A stretch of 64,000 nucleotides of DNA from the NCBI GenBank assembly GCA_036346205.1, contig JARFJB010001980.1:863100-927099 (forward strand), written 5' to 3'. The notes under the pieces are model-generated. The model saw nothing but the letters and a program-made list of their open reading frames with translations, did no database searches and was not told where the DNA came from. This DNA is from Vesta saturnalis (taxonomy: Eukaryota; Arthropoda; Insecta; Coleoptera; Lampyridae). Positions 23,606 through 34,846 of this stretch are shown in pieces (position 1 is the stretch's first letter; each line of letters starts with the position of its first letter). A program made the translations under genes and the position numbers.

Positions 23606-24212
23606 GGTGTGTTAACGTGCCGTGTGAACAGATTTATCGTTCGAGGACAATAACGTTTAATGGCCCAGGTTATGTATTACCTTAAAATTTGGATACTTTA
23701 TCTGTGGTGTAATCTTGTAAAGCTCCCTTGCAGTATGAATAATTTTAATATTTCTCTAGTCAACTTCTACCAGAGAGAGTAATAGTTAAGGTGGTACAAA
23801 ACGTTAAGTAGGACCATGTCTGGGAGTTCCCTTACCGCTGAGTTTTCTTGGTGCTATCTTACTTCCAGGTCTGTAGCTATAAAAATGTAATCGACTTCAA
23901 AAGGTGTGACTGTAATGTATCCACACAATTAAATGTAAGTTTAAACACAATTATCTTTCTTATTAGATAATCTCCCTAAGTAACCCAAATATTACTAAAT
24001 CCCTATACATGACTAACCAGATGCAACCTCGTAAATTAACCCTTTCTGTGCATGGTAATTCTGTCACCCTTAAAAACGTACTTGAAAGATGAAACATTAT
24101 CTTTTGTGCTATTAGGGTATTATTAGTGCAAAGAAACTGAAAATGGAGCTGGATACTGTCGTTTAAGAGAAATAATAATTGCACGGCGAAAGATTAAGCA
24201 CATCACATAACA

Positions 24213-26072
24213 TTTTTTTTTTTTTTATGATTGTGGACCTGAACAGGCTAAATAAGGCCTCTCGTGCTAAAGCACTCAGGAACACTTAGGAAGATGGATA
24301 GAGGGATAATGAATTGCCAATAGATGCCTATGAACAGCTACCTTAAATTTTCTCATATCATAAGTAAGAGGAAAACAGGAACTAGGGAGATCATTCCAGA
24401 GTTTAGAAGCCGTGTAGAAAAATGTGGATTGCGCCCGTTTGGTACGACAAGTGGAGATTGTACTGCATACTGATGATGTGATTGAGCGAACCGAGTGTTT
24501 CTCGCAAAGATAGCCGGAGATGGTATCAAAGAATGTAATTCACCAGCACAATAGCCGTTGTAATAACGATAATACAAAGAAAGAACTGAAACCATCCTTC
24601 TATGCTCAAGGGACTGTATGTGAGAAGTTAAGGACGGGCCATTTATAAGCCTAATCGCTCTCTTTTGAATACGATCAACGATATCGAGAGCGTATTGGGG
24701 AGCACTAACCCAAAGGTGAGAATTATATTCCAGATGAGGCCGAATTTGGGCCTTATACAGCAGAAGGAGTTGTCGAGAGGTAAAGTACTGCTTAGATCTG
24801 TACAAAAAGCCTATTTTACGAGCAGCTGTTTTGGTAGCTGACAGAAGATGGTCAACCCAACAGAATAATAGAGTCTGAAAACTTAAGAACTGAGCCATTC
24901 AGGAAATGATCGATCTTTTTTGGCGGACATAAGGCAACACTGAGTTTTGTTAGCATTAAATTTAACTAGATTATTGCTTCCCCATTCGAGAATACGTTGA
25001 ATGTCTTTGTTGATTGAATTTGCCATTTCAGCTTTAATTTCTTGATTTGACATAGAAGGTGGATTATCACTATGAGTAGACTGAGATGAACTACAGTGAA
25101 GAGTGCTATCGTCAGCAATGCAATGGATGGGGTTATTTGTTGAAGAAATAAGGTCGTTTATATACAGCAGAACAAGTGTAGGCGCTATAACGGATCCCTG
25201 TGGTACGCCTGCATTAATGCTAACTTCTTTTGAAAAAAAGCCATCAACTACGACACGTATTCGTCTTTTATCAAGGAAACTAGAAACCCAGTTGATGAGC
25301 GTATCATTTAACCTAAACGAGGTGTTTGGCAAGTAAACAGTTATGCCAAACTTGGTCAAATGCCTTTGAGATATCTAAAGCGACTACAACTGTTTCACCG
25401 GACTGCTCTACTGTATTGTTCCAAACTTGGGTCACATATGACAGAAGATCGCCTGTTGAACGACTTTGCCTAAACCCATATTGGTGGTCACTATGGAGTT
25501 TGTTAGTTTCAAGGAACGTGAGCAGTTGCTGATTGATTGCTTTTTCCATGATTTTAGACAAAATGGAAGTGATGGCAATTGGTCTGTAATTTGAGGGATC
25601 GGTTATATCACCTTTTTTGGGAGTAGGTTGAACATTTGCTAACTTCCATGATGAAGGGAATTCCCCAGAAGATATAGAGATCGTATAGAGCTTAGATAGG
25701 ACTGGTACTAGTTCGGGGGAACATTTCTTTAAGACAATAGCTGGGATACCGTCTGGACCAGTCGCCTTATTGAGATCAAGCCTACTGATGATCGATTTCA
25801 AGAGCTTGTACCGAAAATGAATTGGTTTCATAACGTATGAAGAAGAGTTGACTAGGGGCACATCTTTTCCAGAATCATTGAGACACGAGTTTGATGCAAA
25901 CAACTCCACAAAAACGTTGGCTCTGTCTACAGAATCAGCAACTACCGATCCGTCAATAGATGTCAGGAGGGGAAATGAAGATGTTCGAAAGTTTTTACTA
26001 ATGGCTTTAGCTAAAGACCAAAATTTACGACTGCCTAAAGGAGATGTAGCTAGTTCATTGCATTTTCGAACT
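24213..26072 (-). mobile_element. LINE copy B, 5'-truncated, broken RT
   Basis: A 14-T run at 24213-24226 marks the poly(A) tail. Body and 3' region match copy C closely by eye. The reverse transcriptase is read on the minus strand in three frames (25909-25313, 25359-24883, 24898-24353). It includes NYRPIAITSILSKIMEK, YGFRQSRSTGDLLS, ALDISKAFDQVWH (motif A) and GVPQGSVIAP. The catalytic motif is IADD where copy C has FADD. A deletion of about 45-50 bp near 24890 removes the stretch before SWVDHL. Homology to copy C stops at about 26072, the 5' truncation point. Confidence 0.88.
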
Positions 26073-26370
26073 GATATTCCTCAGAAAAATTTCGAAATAA
26101 ATGACTCTAAATATTGAAAAATTTTAGGTTAACAACCTTTTTTTGAGTGTAGGTCAATAAACCAAACTTAAATTGTTAAAAAATATTATGCCATTTTCAT
26201 TAGTTCTTGGTTCAAGTGCTAAAAACATGGATTTTCTCCAAAAACACGAACTTATCGATATCTGAAAATCCACAACACTTTATGTAGGGGTAAATATGGT
26301 CACATAGGTTCGGAATGGCCTCACCTACCTCCCCTCTAAAACCTTCTATCTATGTACCAAACACCCTATA

Positions 26371-27966
26371 TATTTAAATCAACAAGTTATGATGAATGTT
26401 ACGAGACCCTATTGTATCTTGTGCTTCTTAATTAAATGTTTTTATAATATTGTTTGCGTAAGTTGACAAAGCTTTGCGATTCTTATTTTATTATTAGTAA
26501 AACTAAATTTCTTATTTCATATTTAAAAGGTATAAGAATCAACAATATTATTTCATTTCGTTTAGATCTTTTAGGAATTCTTCAGACGGTATTGAATTTA
26601 TTTAGTAAAATCTCGTTCCGAAAGTAAACAAAAACTTTGTTTTTGTGCACTGCAGAATTGTATAGCACGATTAAGTTGCAAATCCTTCAAATAGCGTAAC
26701 TGTTAAGAGGAAGGGGTTTTATTCTTAAAAGTATAATGCGATTAACATAATAACAATAGGTTTTGCATATGTATACAAGCTCATCCTTAATGCATATAGA
26801 GATCAGAAGATTGTTACCCACAAAACAACAATGAACCTCTATCATGGTAATTGGTACGTTCTGGTTTCACGAAATACGCTACTAACTACATACAAAGTAT
26901 CAGCTTATATATTGTCACAATCTTAAATTTCTAATTTTAAAGTAAGTAGAAGTAATAATAACGTTTCTTTAAATGAATTCCTTCCTCGATTTTGGAAAAA
27001 AATATACAAATACAAATGTCAATTTTAACACAAATTTTACAATTTGCATTTTATATGCGAGAGCAAATTGATAAAGCAGCAACTTCCAACAAATACATCC
27101 ACAATAATGTTTCAAAATGCAACCTACATAATACATCAAGCTTAACAAATGTAGACAACTCAAGTCAACTACCACGCAACTTAGCACGTCCGTTATTTTT
27201 GACAGTCAAGCGGAGCTCGAAAATTTATTACTTATGTGGTTGTAGAATACATAAAAATTCTGCTTATACATGGATATAGGCTAGTAAAGATAGAAGTAAT
27301 CAACTATGTAAACACAAACTGTTGGGAAAGAGTGCTGAAAAGTATTTGTTAAGAGAAACATTGTTTGGTTTCAATTTGATTTTACCCACGGGTTTTCCAA
27401 AATATTATTTTTACTTATGAAAATTTACTACTTTACTAAAATTCAAATGAATTCAATAACTTATACACCACATTTTCTATGACAATACCGAAAAGTTCTT
27501 TATACTTTTCTATTAGAAACAAGAAGAAAAATATAGGATATAAGAGAAAACTTAGACTTATAAGTTTCGTTCAGAAAATGCTGGTTTTGTAAGAAATAAA
27601 GATTGTAGAATAACTTTAATAATATTTTGTTTAATACGGTTGACAGTTTAAAATATCGAAATATTTATTTTCTTAGGTTTGGAAGTTTTAAATCATTTCG
27701 ATTCGAAATACTTACATGTACTGTAAAATGATTCAAACATAAATATTATGCTGACGATATCAATCAGAACGTAAAGTGATTGCACATCCAAAGGTATACT
27801 CACTAGACTAAAAGATGAGATATTTAGTTTAAAACACTAAGTAAGTAATTTCCTAAGTTTCTAAAATGTTATATGCTTTGATTTCCAATTTGTTTCAAAT
27901 GTGACAAATAATTTCGAAAAGTGTTTAGTGTTGCTGAATATTAACGTCCATGTTATTAACTTTAAA
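26371..27966. other. AT-rich unassigned DNA
   Basis: Nothing recognisable. Overlapping opposite-strand frames at 26969-27279 do not resemble any family I know. Confidence 0.4.
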
Positions 27967-28360
27967 ATGAATATCTACTGGAATGAAGAAAGGATTTTAT
28001 TTGTAAACACCTTTTACAGTAGTGTTAGCTTATGGAGTTTTAGAGATATGCTTGCCGTTAATTTTCATAAAAGACCTATACCGTCTTTAAGTATCATTCA
28101 CCATTATGTGCAGACATTTGTAAGATGTGGAAATATTTCTGTCGAATCAGAATCTAGGGGTGGTAAATAACATTACTTTATCGTTAGGACGCTAAGATTA
28201 AAAATGATTATATCGCAGAAAATCGACAAAGACAATGACTTGATCACTGAAGAACGTGTTTTGGCGACGGTAAACTTGAACCCGGTAATTAGTTTAAGAC
28301 AAATTGCTGTTGAAGCAGGTTTTTCTAAAACAGTGATGTGGGAGATTTTCGATTTTGACA
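27967..28360 (+). pseudogene. mariner-like transposase N-terminal fragment
   Basis: Starting at the Met at 27967 the frame reads WNEERILFVNTFYSS, then NFHKRPIPSLSIIHHYVQTF and CGNISVESESRGGK. An in-frame TAA at 28168 follows. The same frame then resumes with TEERVLATVNLNPVISLRQI and AVEAGFSKTVMWEI. This two-part helix-turn-helix layout (spaced by a basic linker) is that of insect mariner-like transposases. The catalytic domain is absent: the sequence runs into the dispersed repeat at 28424. Confidence 0.65.
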
Positions 28361-28423
28361 AAGAGCGCAGGAGTGTTGTTACAGGCCAAATACTCATTAG
28401 AGCATCAGCCAGTAAGGGCAATG

Positions 28424-29090
28424 TGCGCGGCATAGCTCAGTGGTGAGGGGGGGGTTCTTACTTAATGCTGCAAAAGGGCACTCGTCACAACACCAAAAAC
28501 GTCAAAATCGGGAGAAAGTGTCACAAAGGTGCCACCTGTTAGATACATTTATAGCGAGGATACGTCATGAACTAGATCTTAATATTGGCCTAACAGAAAA
28601 CCATAATATTCACTCAAAGATAATGTACTCTCCTCCCTGAAAATTCTATTACAAAAAGTATTTACGCAAAGTTCACCCAAACTTCAATAAAATCTTAAGC
28701 TTCATATAAAACCTGCAAAATTGCGATAATAAAACTAAAACTCATTAAATATTTCCATAAACTTTCCACGTCATAATTATTGGCTCACATAACCCAAAAA
28801 TAACTGATCAATACGGTAATTAATTATTCAATTCAAAACAAAAAAAGTACGTTACAACAAAACTAAGCCAACACGATCAAATATCTGTAAAGTCCTAAAG
28901 TTTAATAAACGGCAAAATCGGGGCTGTAATTCCTAAACCCGATAAGTACACAGCTCATTCCCAAACAAATAACAAATTGCTTACCTTTTGGCAAATCCAG
29001 GTATCACGGTGCCCGTAAGTTGATTCGTATAAAAATAACTTAAAAAAAAAGTGTGACTACTAGTAAAATTATCATGTGCAAACACTAAAC
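28424..29090 (+). repeat. Unknown ~670-bp dispersed repeat, copy 2
   Basis: Homologous to 10341-11040 from edge to edge. At its left border, GCGCGGCATAGCTCAGTGGT resembles the 5' half of a tRNA, including an A-box-like TAGCTCAGTGG (28433-28443). No B box follows at the right distance. The copy truncates the mariner fragment before it, so it was probably inserted there. Confidence 0.6.
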
Positions 29091-29250
29091 AGCTGATCGG
29101 GGGTGTTTCATTACTAATTGGAAATATTTTAACTGTAGAATCCTGACCTCAAAATAATAAGATTTAAGCCAAATCATCTGGATAAAATGTGTCTTTTTTT
29201 TATGATTGTGGACCTGAATAGGCTAAATAAAGCCTATCGTGCTAAAGCAC

Positions 29251-31410
29251 TCAGGAACACTTAGGAGGATGGATAGAGGGATAATGAATTGCCAATAGAT
29301 GCCTATGAACAGCTACCTTAAATTTTCTCATATCATAAGTGAGAGGAAAACAGGAACTAGGGAGATCATTCCAGAGTTTAGAAGTCGTGTAGAAAAATGT
29401 GGATTGTGCCCGTTTGGTACGACAAGTGGAGATTTTTACTGCATACTGATGATGTGAATGAGCGAACCGAGTGTTTCTCGCAAAGATAGCCGGAGATGGT
29501 ATCAAAGAATGTAATTCACCAGCACAATAGCCGTTGTAATAACGATAATACAAAGAAAGAACTGAAACCATCCTTCTATGCTCAAGGGACTGTATGTGAG
29601 AAGTTAAGGACGGGTCATTTATAAGCCTAATCGCTCTCTTTTGAATACGATCAACGATATCGAGAGCGTATTGGGGAGCACTAACCCAAAGGTGAGAATT
29701 ATATTCCAGATGAGGCCGAATTTGGGCCTTATACAGCAGAAGGAGTTGTCGAGAGGTAAAGTACTGCTTAGATCTGTACAAAAGGCCTATTTTACGAGCA
29801 GCTGTTTTGGTAGCTGACAGAAGATGGTCAACCCATGAGAGATTTGAAGATACAGTCATACCCAACAGAGTAATAGAGTCTGAAAACTTAAGAACTGAGC
29901 CATTCATACTTACAACAGGAAATAATCGATCTTTTTTGGCGGACATAAGGCAACACTGAGTTTTGTTAGCATTAAATTTAACTAGATTATTGCTTCCCCA
30001 TTCGAGAATACGTTGAATGTCTTTGTTGATTGAATTTGCCATTTCAGCTTTAATTTCTTGATTTGATATAGAAGGTGGATTATCACTATGAGTAGACTGA
30101 GATGAACTACAGTGAAGAGTGCTATCGTCAGCAAAGCAATGGATGGGGTTAGTTGTTGAAGAAATAAGGTCGTTTATGTACAGCAGAAAAAGTGTAGGCG
30201 CTATAACGGATCCCTGTGGTACGCCCGCGTTAATGCTAACTTCTTTTGAAAAAAAGCCATCAACTACGATACATATTCGTCTTTTATCAAGGAAACTAGA
30301 AACCCAGTTGATGAGCGTATCATTTAACCCAAACGAGGTGAGTTTGGCAAGTAAACACTTATGCCAAACTTGGTCAAATGCCTTTGAGATATCTAAAGCG
30401 ACTACAACTGTTTCACCGGACTGCTCTACTATATTGTTCCAAACTTGGGTCACATATGAAATAAGATCGCCTGTTGAACGACTTTGCCTAAACCCATATT
30501 GGTGGTCACTAAGGAGTTTGTTAGTTTCAAGGAACGTGAGTAGTTGATGATTGATGGCCTTTTCCATGATTTTAGACAAAATGGAAGTGATGGCAATTGG
30601 TCTGTAATTTGAGGGATCGGTCTTATCACCTTTTTTGGGAATAGGTTGAACATTTGCTAACTTCCATGATGAAGGGAATTCCCCAGAAGATATAGAGATC
30701 GTATAGAGCTTAGATGGGACTGGTACTAGTTCGGGGGAACATTTATTTAAGACAATAGCTGCGATACCGTCTGGGCCAGTCGCCTCATTGAGATCAAGCC
30801 TACTGATGATCGATTCCAAGAGCTTGTACCGAAAACGAATTGGTTTCATAACGTATGAATAAGAGTTGACTAGGGACACATCTTTTCCAGAATCATTGAG
30901 ACACGAGTTTGATGCAAACAAATCCACAAAAACGTTGGCTTTGTCTACAGAATCAGCAACTACCGATCCGTCAATAGATGTCAGGGGGAGAAATGAAGAT
31001 GTTCGAAAGTTTTTACTAATGGCTTTTGCTAAAGACCAAAATTTACGACTGCCTAAAGGAGATGTAGCTAGTTCATTGCATTTTCGTTGTTCGAACAACT
31101 TTTTAGTTTTAGTGATGACACTTTTGCAGATATTTCTAGCACCAACGTATTCTACATGACTGTCAACCGATTTATTAGATTTCCATTTAATGTAACATTT
31201 ATTTTTTAAAGATATTGCATCAGAACAAGCCTTATTGAACCAGGGTTGGGGACGTGAATGACCTACACGGTACGGTTTTTTCGGAATGTATAACTCCATT
31301 CCCATGAGGATGACTTCAGATACTGAAAGAGCGATGTCCGAAGAAGAGGACGACTTAAAACAATATTCACGCCATGGAAAGGTTGCAAAGAAATCCCGTA
31401 AATCACTCAT
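29251..31410 (-). CDS. LINE reverse transcriptase, 719 codons open
   Basis: The frame is uninterrupted. An N-terminal linker (residues 1-160, including PQPWFNKACSDA) precedes the RT. Motifs in order are LDLNEATGPDGI (about 220), NYRPIAITSILSKIMEK (about 275), QYGFRQSRST (about 315) and ALDISKAFDQVWH (motif A, catalytic Asp, about 350). GVPQGSVIAPTLFLLYINDL (about 400) and CFADDSTL (motif C, two Asp, about 430) follow. The C-terminal thumb and connector contain GMTVSSNLSWVDHL and YKAQIRPHLEYNSHLW. The ATG at 31410 overlaps the endonuclease stop (ATGA), but family logic suggests one original frame split by a single missing base. The RT itself shows no obvious fatal change. Confidence 0.88.
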   Translation of the reverse strand: MSDLRDFFATFPWREYCFKSSSSSDIALSVSEVILMGMELYIPKKPYRVGHSRPQPWFNKACSDAISLKNKCYIKWKSNKSVDSHVEYVGARNICKSVITKTKKLFEQRKCNELATSPLGSRKFWSLAKAISKNFRTSSFLPLTSIDGSVVADSVDKANVFVDLFASNSCLNDSGKDVSLVNSYSYVMKPIRFRYKLLESIISRLDLNEATGPDGIAAIVLNKCSPELVPVPSKLYTISISSGEFPSSWKLANVQPIPKKGDKTDPSNYRPIAITSILSKIMEKAINHQLLTFLETNKLLSDHQYGFRQSRSTGDLISYVTQVWNNIVEQSGETVVVALDISKAFDQVWHKCLLAKLTSFGLNDTLINWVSSFLDKRRICIVVDGFFSKEVSINAGVPQGSVIAPTLFLLYINDLISSTTNPIHCFADDSTLHCSSSQSTHSDNPPSISNQEIKAEMANSINKDIQRILEWGSNNLVKFNANKTQCCLMSAKKDRLFPVVSMNGSVLKFSDSITLLGMTVSSNLSWVDHLLSATKTAARKIGLLYRSKQYFTSRQLLLLYKAQIRPHLEYNSHLWVSAPQYALDIVDRIQKRAIRLINDPSLTSHIQSLEHRRMVSVLSLYYRYYNGYCAGELHSLIPSPAIFARNTRFAHSHHQYAVKISTCRTKRAQSTFFYTTSKLWNDLPSSCFPLTYDMRKFKVAVHRHLLAIHYPSIHPPKCS

Positions 31411-32252
31411 CGAGCTGACTTAAAACACCACAAGGTTCTATCGGTTTTGCGAACAACAGTGGAATTAGGTACAGTAGAAATGATTTTTATTAGACAATGG
31501 ACGGAAAGACCTAAAGGCGAAAGAACGGAAGTTTTATAAACAAGAGGGTTTGATGTAAGAAAGAGATCTAGAAGATGTGGAGTATGGTTAAGGTTATCAG
31601 GGATTCTTGTGGGTTCAGAAATCATTTGTGTGAGATCACATGAAATAGCAAATGTTTCTGCACTATGACCAGCGGGATTTGTAGTAGATGAAAACTGAAG
31701 CCAATTAGAGTTATGAACATTGAAATCGCTTACAAATGAGATATCGCAAGATGGAAACTGAGACAGGAGATAGTCAACTTTCATACTAAGGTAATCGAAG
31801 AAGTCTTGAAAGTTGCTGTCATTAGGAGACCTATAAATGCAACAGTAGAATTTCACAAAATTAGGACCAGAATGTTTAAACCAAATCACGTAAAAATTTT
31901 TATTTTCTAAGGAAGAAACCCTCTTGCAAGCAATTCTGTCCTTGATGTACGCACATACGCCTCCTTTATATCGAAAGTTAGAGTGAAGATGGTATTGAGG
32001 AAATTGCAAGTCGGGTGACTCGGAGCTTTCAGAGGAGACTTGTGTTTCAGATAGAAACAATATATCAGGTTGTAATTGTTCAAGATGTTGGTGAATAGCA
32101 TTAAGATTAGACCTGATACGGCGGATGTTGCAGTAGTGAATCAGAAAGTTGATACTTTCGATGACCGAGGTCGCTTGGGCCCTGCCCTCCCGGACATCCG
32201 AGTGGGGCAGGATTTTACGTCCGGAATTTATAACCCTAGAAACCACAGCCAT
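31407..32252 (-). pseudogene. LINE AP-type endonuclease domain, catalytic residues altered
   Basis: The frame of 281 codons has the exonuclease-endonuclease-phosphatase fold signatures that nick target DNA for LINE integration. NIRRIRSNLNAIHQ is near residue 43 and FLSETQVSS near 66 (the metal-binding Glu). YIKDRIACKR is near 103, SDFNVHNSNW near 176 and SVHCLI near 254. In relatives the last two read GDFN and SDHxxI. Here Gly is Ser in the first and the catalytic Asp is Val in the second. With the frame break before the RT, this argues that the copy is dead although it looks almost complete. Confidence 0.82.
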
Positions 32253-32446
32253 CTTATTTTTTAATTTGGGACTTTTAATCCGATAGGAAGACAGTGAGGG
32301 CGAGAAGGAAGAATAAGGATGAGAATAGATTAAGGATGATGGAAAAGGTAACCGGCAGCCTCAGAAAATCGGAGACCCAATATTAAGGAGCCCATGGTAA
32401 GGGTGGTGGTACCTCCCCGGCTGGCATGGAGTATACATGCCTACCA

Positions 32447-33489
32447 CCTATCTGAGTTACAGGGTGTCTTATTTAAAGGTTTTTAAACTATTTGTGTCCA
32501 GTACTTTAAAACTATTTGACGTTTTATTGTCACACTTGGCAAGTGTAACTACTATAATAGTAATAATAATAATAATGGTAACAATAATTATAATAAATCA
32601 ACTTTATTTCCGGCGGGGCTAAGCCAATGGCTGCTTTCAATCCCAACCGGGTTACAAAAATGATATACAGGTATAAAAAAGAAAATTAAAGCATACACCT
32701 AATTAAGTATAATTATAATTGAAGACGTGAATTTGCGAAATTGAATTCGTCCCAAATTCTACGCCACTGGCGGAATTGCAATTTTAACACAATTTTTCGA
32801 TTCTGCAATACACTCTACGTAAATATCGTACTCTTTCTTCATAGCTTATTATTTTTCGAGATATTTTAAGTTAAACATGAAGCTGCACGTGCACAATTAT
32901 TTTGATTCTAATGTGTATTAGGTAATTATGTTGGTGCTTCCAGTCATTGGATTGCATTTATTAGGCAAATGAAACTTTAATCCGTATTAACAAAAAAACA
33001 TAACCTTATTTATCGAAATTTCTTGAAACGAATCTTGATAAAAACAAATTATCGTTCTGAAAATGTTATAATCTAAATAAAAATCAATTTTAATAAGAAA
33101 ATATCAGAAAGCACATGAACAAAACTTAAGAACCTGTTAATACAAATGTTCAATGTGACCCCTGTTTACCTCAATAAGTTTATCCATTCTATCGTTAAAC
33201 GATATCGTAACTTAACAGTAATACACATTAAAATCAAAATAATTGTGCACGTGCAGCTTCATGTTGCTAAAATTTCAATTCCGCCAGTGGTGTAGAATTT
33301 GGAACGGATCAAGCAGCCTTGCCCATGCGTACGCCTCTGGTAGTAGCCACAAACGTTTATTTAACATTTAACATAGTATAGTACCTACACTTCCCGCCAA
33401 GTCTGAAAATAAAAGGTCAAATAGTTTTAAAGTACTGGGTGCAAGTAGTTTTCAAATTTTCAGATAGAACACCGTGTAACTCAGACAGG
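32447..33489. mobile_element. Non-autonomous TIR element, ~1.04 kb, with nested hairpin
   Basis: About 110 bp at the left (32447-32560) are repeated inverted at the right (about 33378-33489). Both arms share CCAGTACTTTAAAACTATTT. A second, inner inverted pair shares ATGAAGCTGCACGTGCACAA. It runs from about 32745 to 32940 on the left (with an internal ~60-bp extra stretch) and about 33205-33310 on the right. There is no coding sequence. Confidence 0.75.
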
Positions 33490-34279
33490 AGACATATTTT
33501 ATCTAGGTGATTTGGGTTAAATCTTCATATCTTGAGCTAGGGATTCTACAGTACAAATAAGTAGCACTTTCACAAGGGTTCCCTATACCTATATACAAAG
33601 TGTTTCAAGTTATATCATATTTTCTGAAAATTTAGGGTTTTAGGAAAAATTAAATATCTCCTAATAAAATTAACTCCAACAAATTTACACTTACGTTTAA
33701 GTAAAATACTGTTCCCTTAGTCTATTTATTGACTGAATAGTATACAACTCTATACGGGGTGTTCATGTTTTTCAGCTATATTAGTAGAACATTCATACAG
33801 AAATATTCGGCTTATCTTAAATAGAACACCCCGATTTTATAAGCTTATCGTTTAGTTTACTTATTAGCTTTCAACTTCTATAACGGTTTCCTATACCCAA
33901 ACCTTCAAATTTTCAACTTATTTAATATTTTTTTTAAGTTGTCTGCTTCTGTATCATTTGTAGATTGAAATATCTTCCCAAAATGCCTACTCTTAACGAT
34001 TTTTGGCTAAGGTAACACATTTTCGAATTCAAACCATAGTAACTTTAATTTAAACGTTTATAAAGTTATTTCTACACTATGTAGATTAAATTAAAAATGG
34101 CAATAGGTTTTTTATACAGTTATCTTTACTCTTCATAATCTTAACAACAAATAAAGTGAAAGTTTAAAATTTTATTTATGTGGTGTGATGATTTGCTCAA
34201 AAAATAAAAAATAATTACAATAAATTTTCGATGTAATGTCCATCTTCTTGAATACAGAGTGTTATATTTACAACGAACA

Positions 34280-34680
34280 TCTTACGTTTTGCAACAATCA
34301 GGTGTATTTATTATTTTCATATCATCTGCAGTGGTGGGAGGTGTGCGGTAAACAAAAGGGTGGTATTTATGCTTCTTTAAAATCTTACACCCACTAGCCT
34401 GCCTAATTTCTGTTTCTCTTGTAGTAACTGTTGTACTAGTATTTTGGCTGTCAACAACGGAACCTAATACCAAAAACTCATTATCATCATTTGTAACAGG
34501 TTTCACTTTTAGTTATTTTGAGTAAGCTACACTTCCTGTATCCCGAAATGTTTGAAGTAACCTTTCAATTTTTTATCGGGGTGCACGCTATTTTTCTTAG
34601 TACACTCTTGAAGCAACTAATAAATTTTCATAGCATTTACCAACGGTTAGAATCATATTCAATTCATTCTTGTTGTGAAT
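34280..34680 (-). pseudogene. mariner-like transposase N-terminal relic
   Basis: Read downward from 34680, in more than one frame: NLLVASRVY, then KIERLLQTFRDTGSVAYSK and KVKPVTNDDNEFLVLGSVVD, then CKILKKHKYHPFVYRTPP. These are the first helix-turn-helix, linker, second helix-turn-helix and the KKHKYHPF motif that opens the catalytic domain of insect mariner-like transposases. The catalytic domain is absent; the sequence runs into the left inverted repeat. Confidence 0.7.
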
Positions 34681-34846
34681 AAACAATTATTAAATTGAAA
34701 ATATTTCAACAGCTTTCAACAGACTCGAAAAAAATAACAATACACAATGACAAAAGTCACGCCAAATGTCAGAATTTTAATATTAACAAATGCGTTACCG
34801 GCAATTCCACAGCACACTACAAAACTTACAAGATTAGCCACATTAA

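Larger units (their letters stand above)
22461..26368. mobile_element. mariner-like element with ~260-bp TIRs, invaded by LINEs
   Basis: The left arm 22461-22716 (starting CAGGGTATTTGGTACATAGA) is repeated inverted at about 26116-26368 (ending ACCAAACACCCTA). TA dinucleotides flank both ends (22459-22460, 26369-26370). The arms share AAAGGTTGTTAACCTAAAA at their inner edge. The interior contains a mariner-type N-terminal relic (23180-23418) and two insertions of one LINE family (23419-23605, 24213-26072). Without the LINEs the element would be about 1.9 kb, a normal mariner-like size. Confidence 0.82.
29194..32446 (-). mobile_element. LINE copy C, nearly full length (APE endonuclease + RT)
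   Basis: Minus-strand order: a 5' leader of about 190 bp (32446-32253), an endonuclease frame, a reverse-transcriptase frame, a short 3' end, and a poly(A) tract of 8 (29201-29194). This is the layout of a non-LTR retrotransposon of the broad CR1/Jockey-like group; I cannot fix the clade by eye. No upstream ORF1 is visible. Copies A and B share its 3' end. The 5' end abuts the TIR of the element at 32447-33489. Confidence 0.88.

Noticed and set aside
25103..25532. Plus-strand frames at 25103-25532 and 30119-30547
   Set aside because: They are antisense shadows of the LINE reverse transcriptase on the minus strand.
28424..28460. tRNA gene at TAGCTCAGTGG
   Set aside because: Only the 5' half looks tRNA-like; there is no anticodon arm or B box at the right distance.
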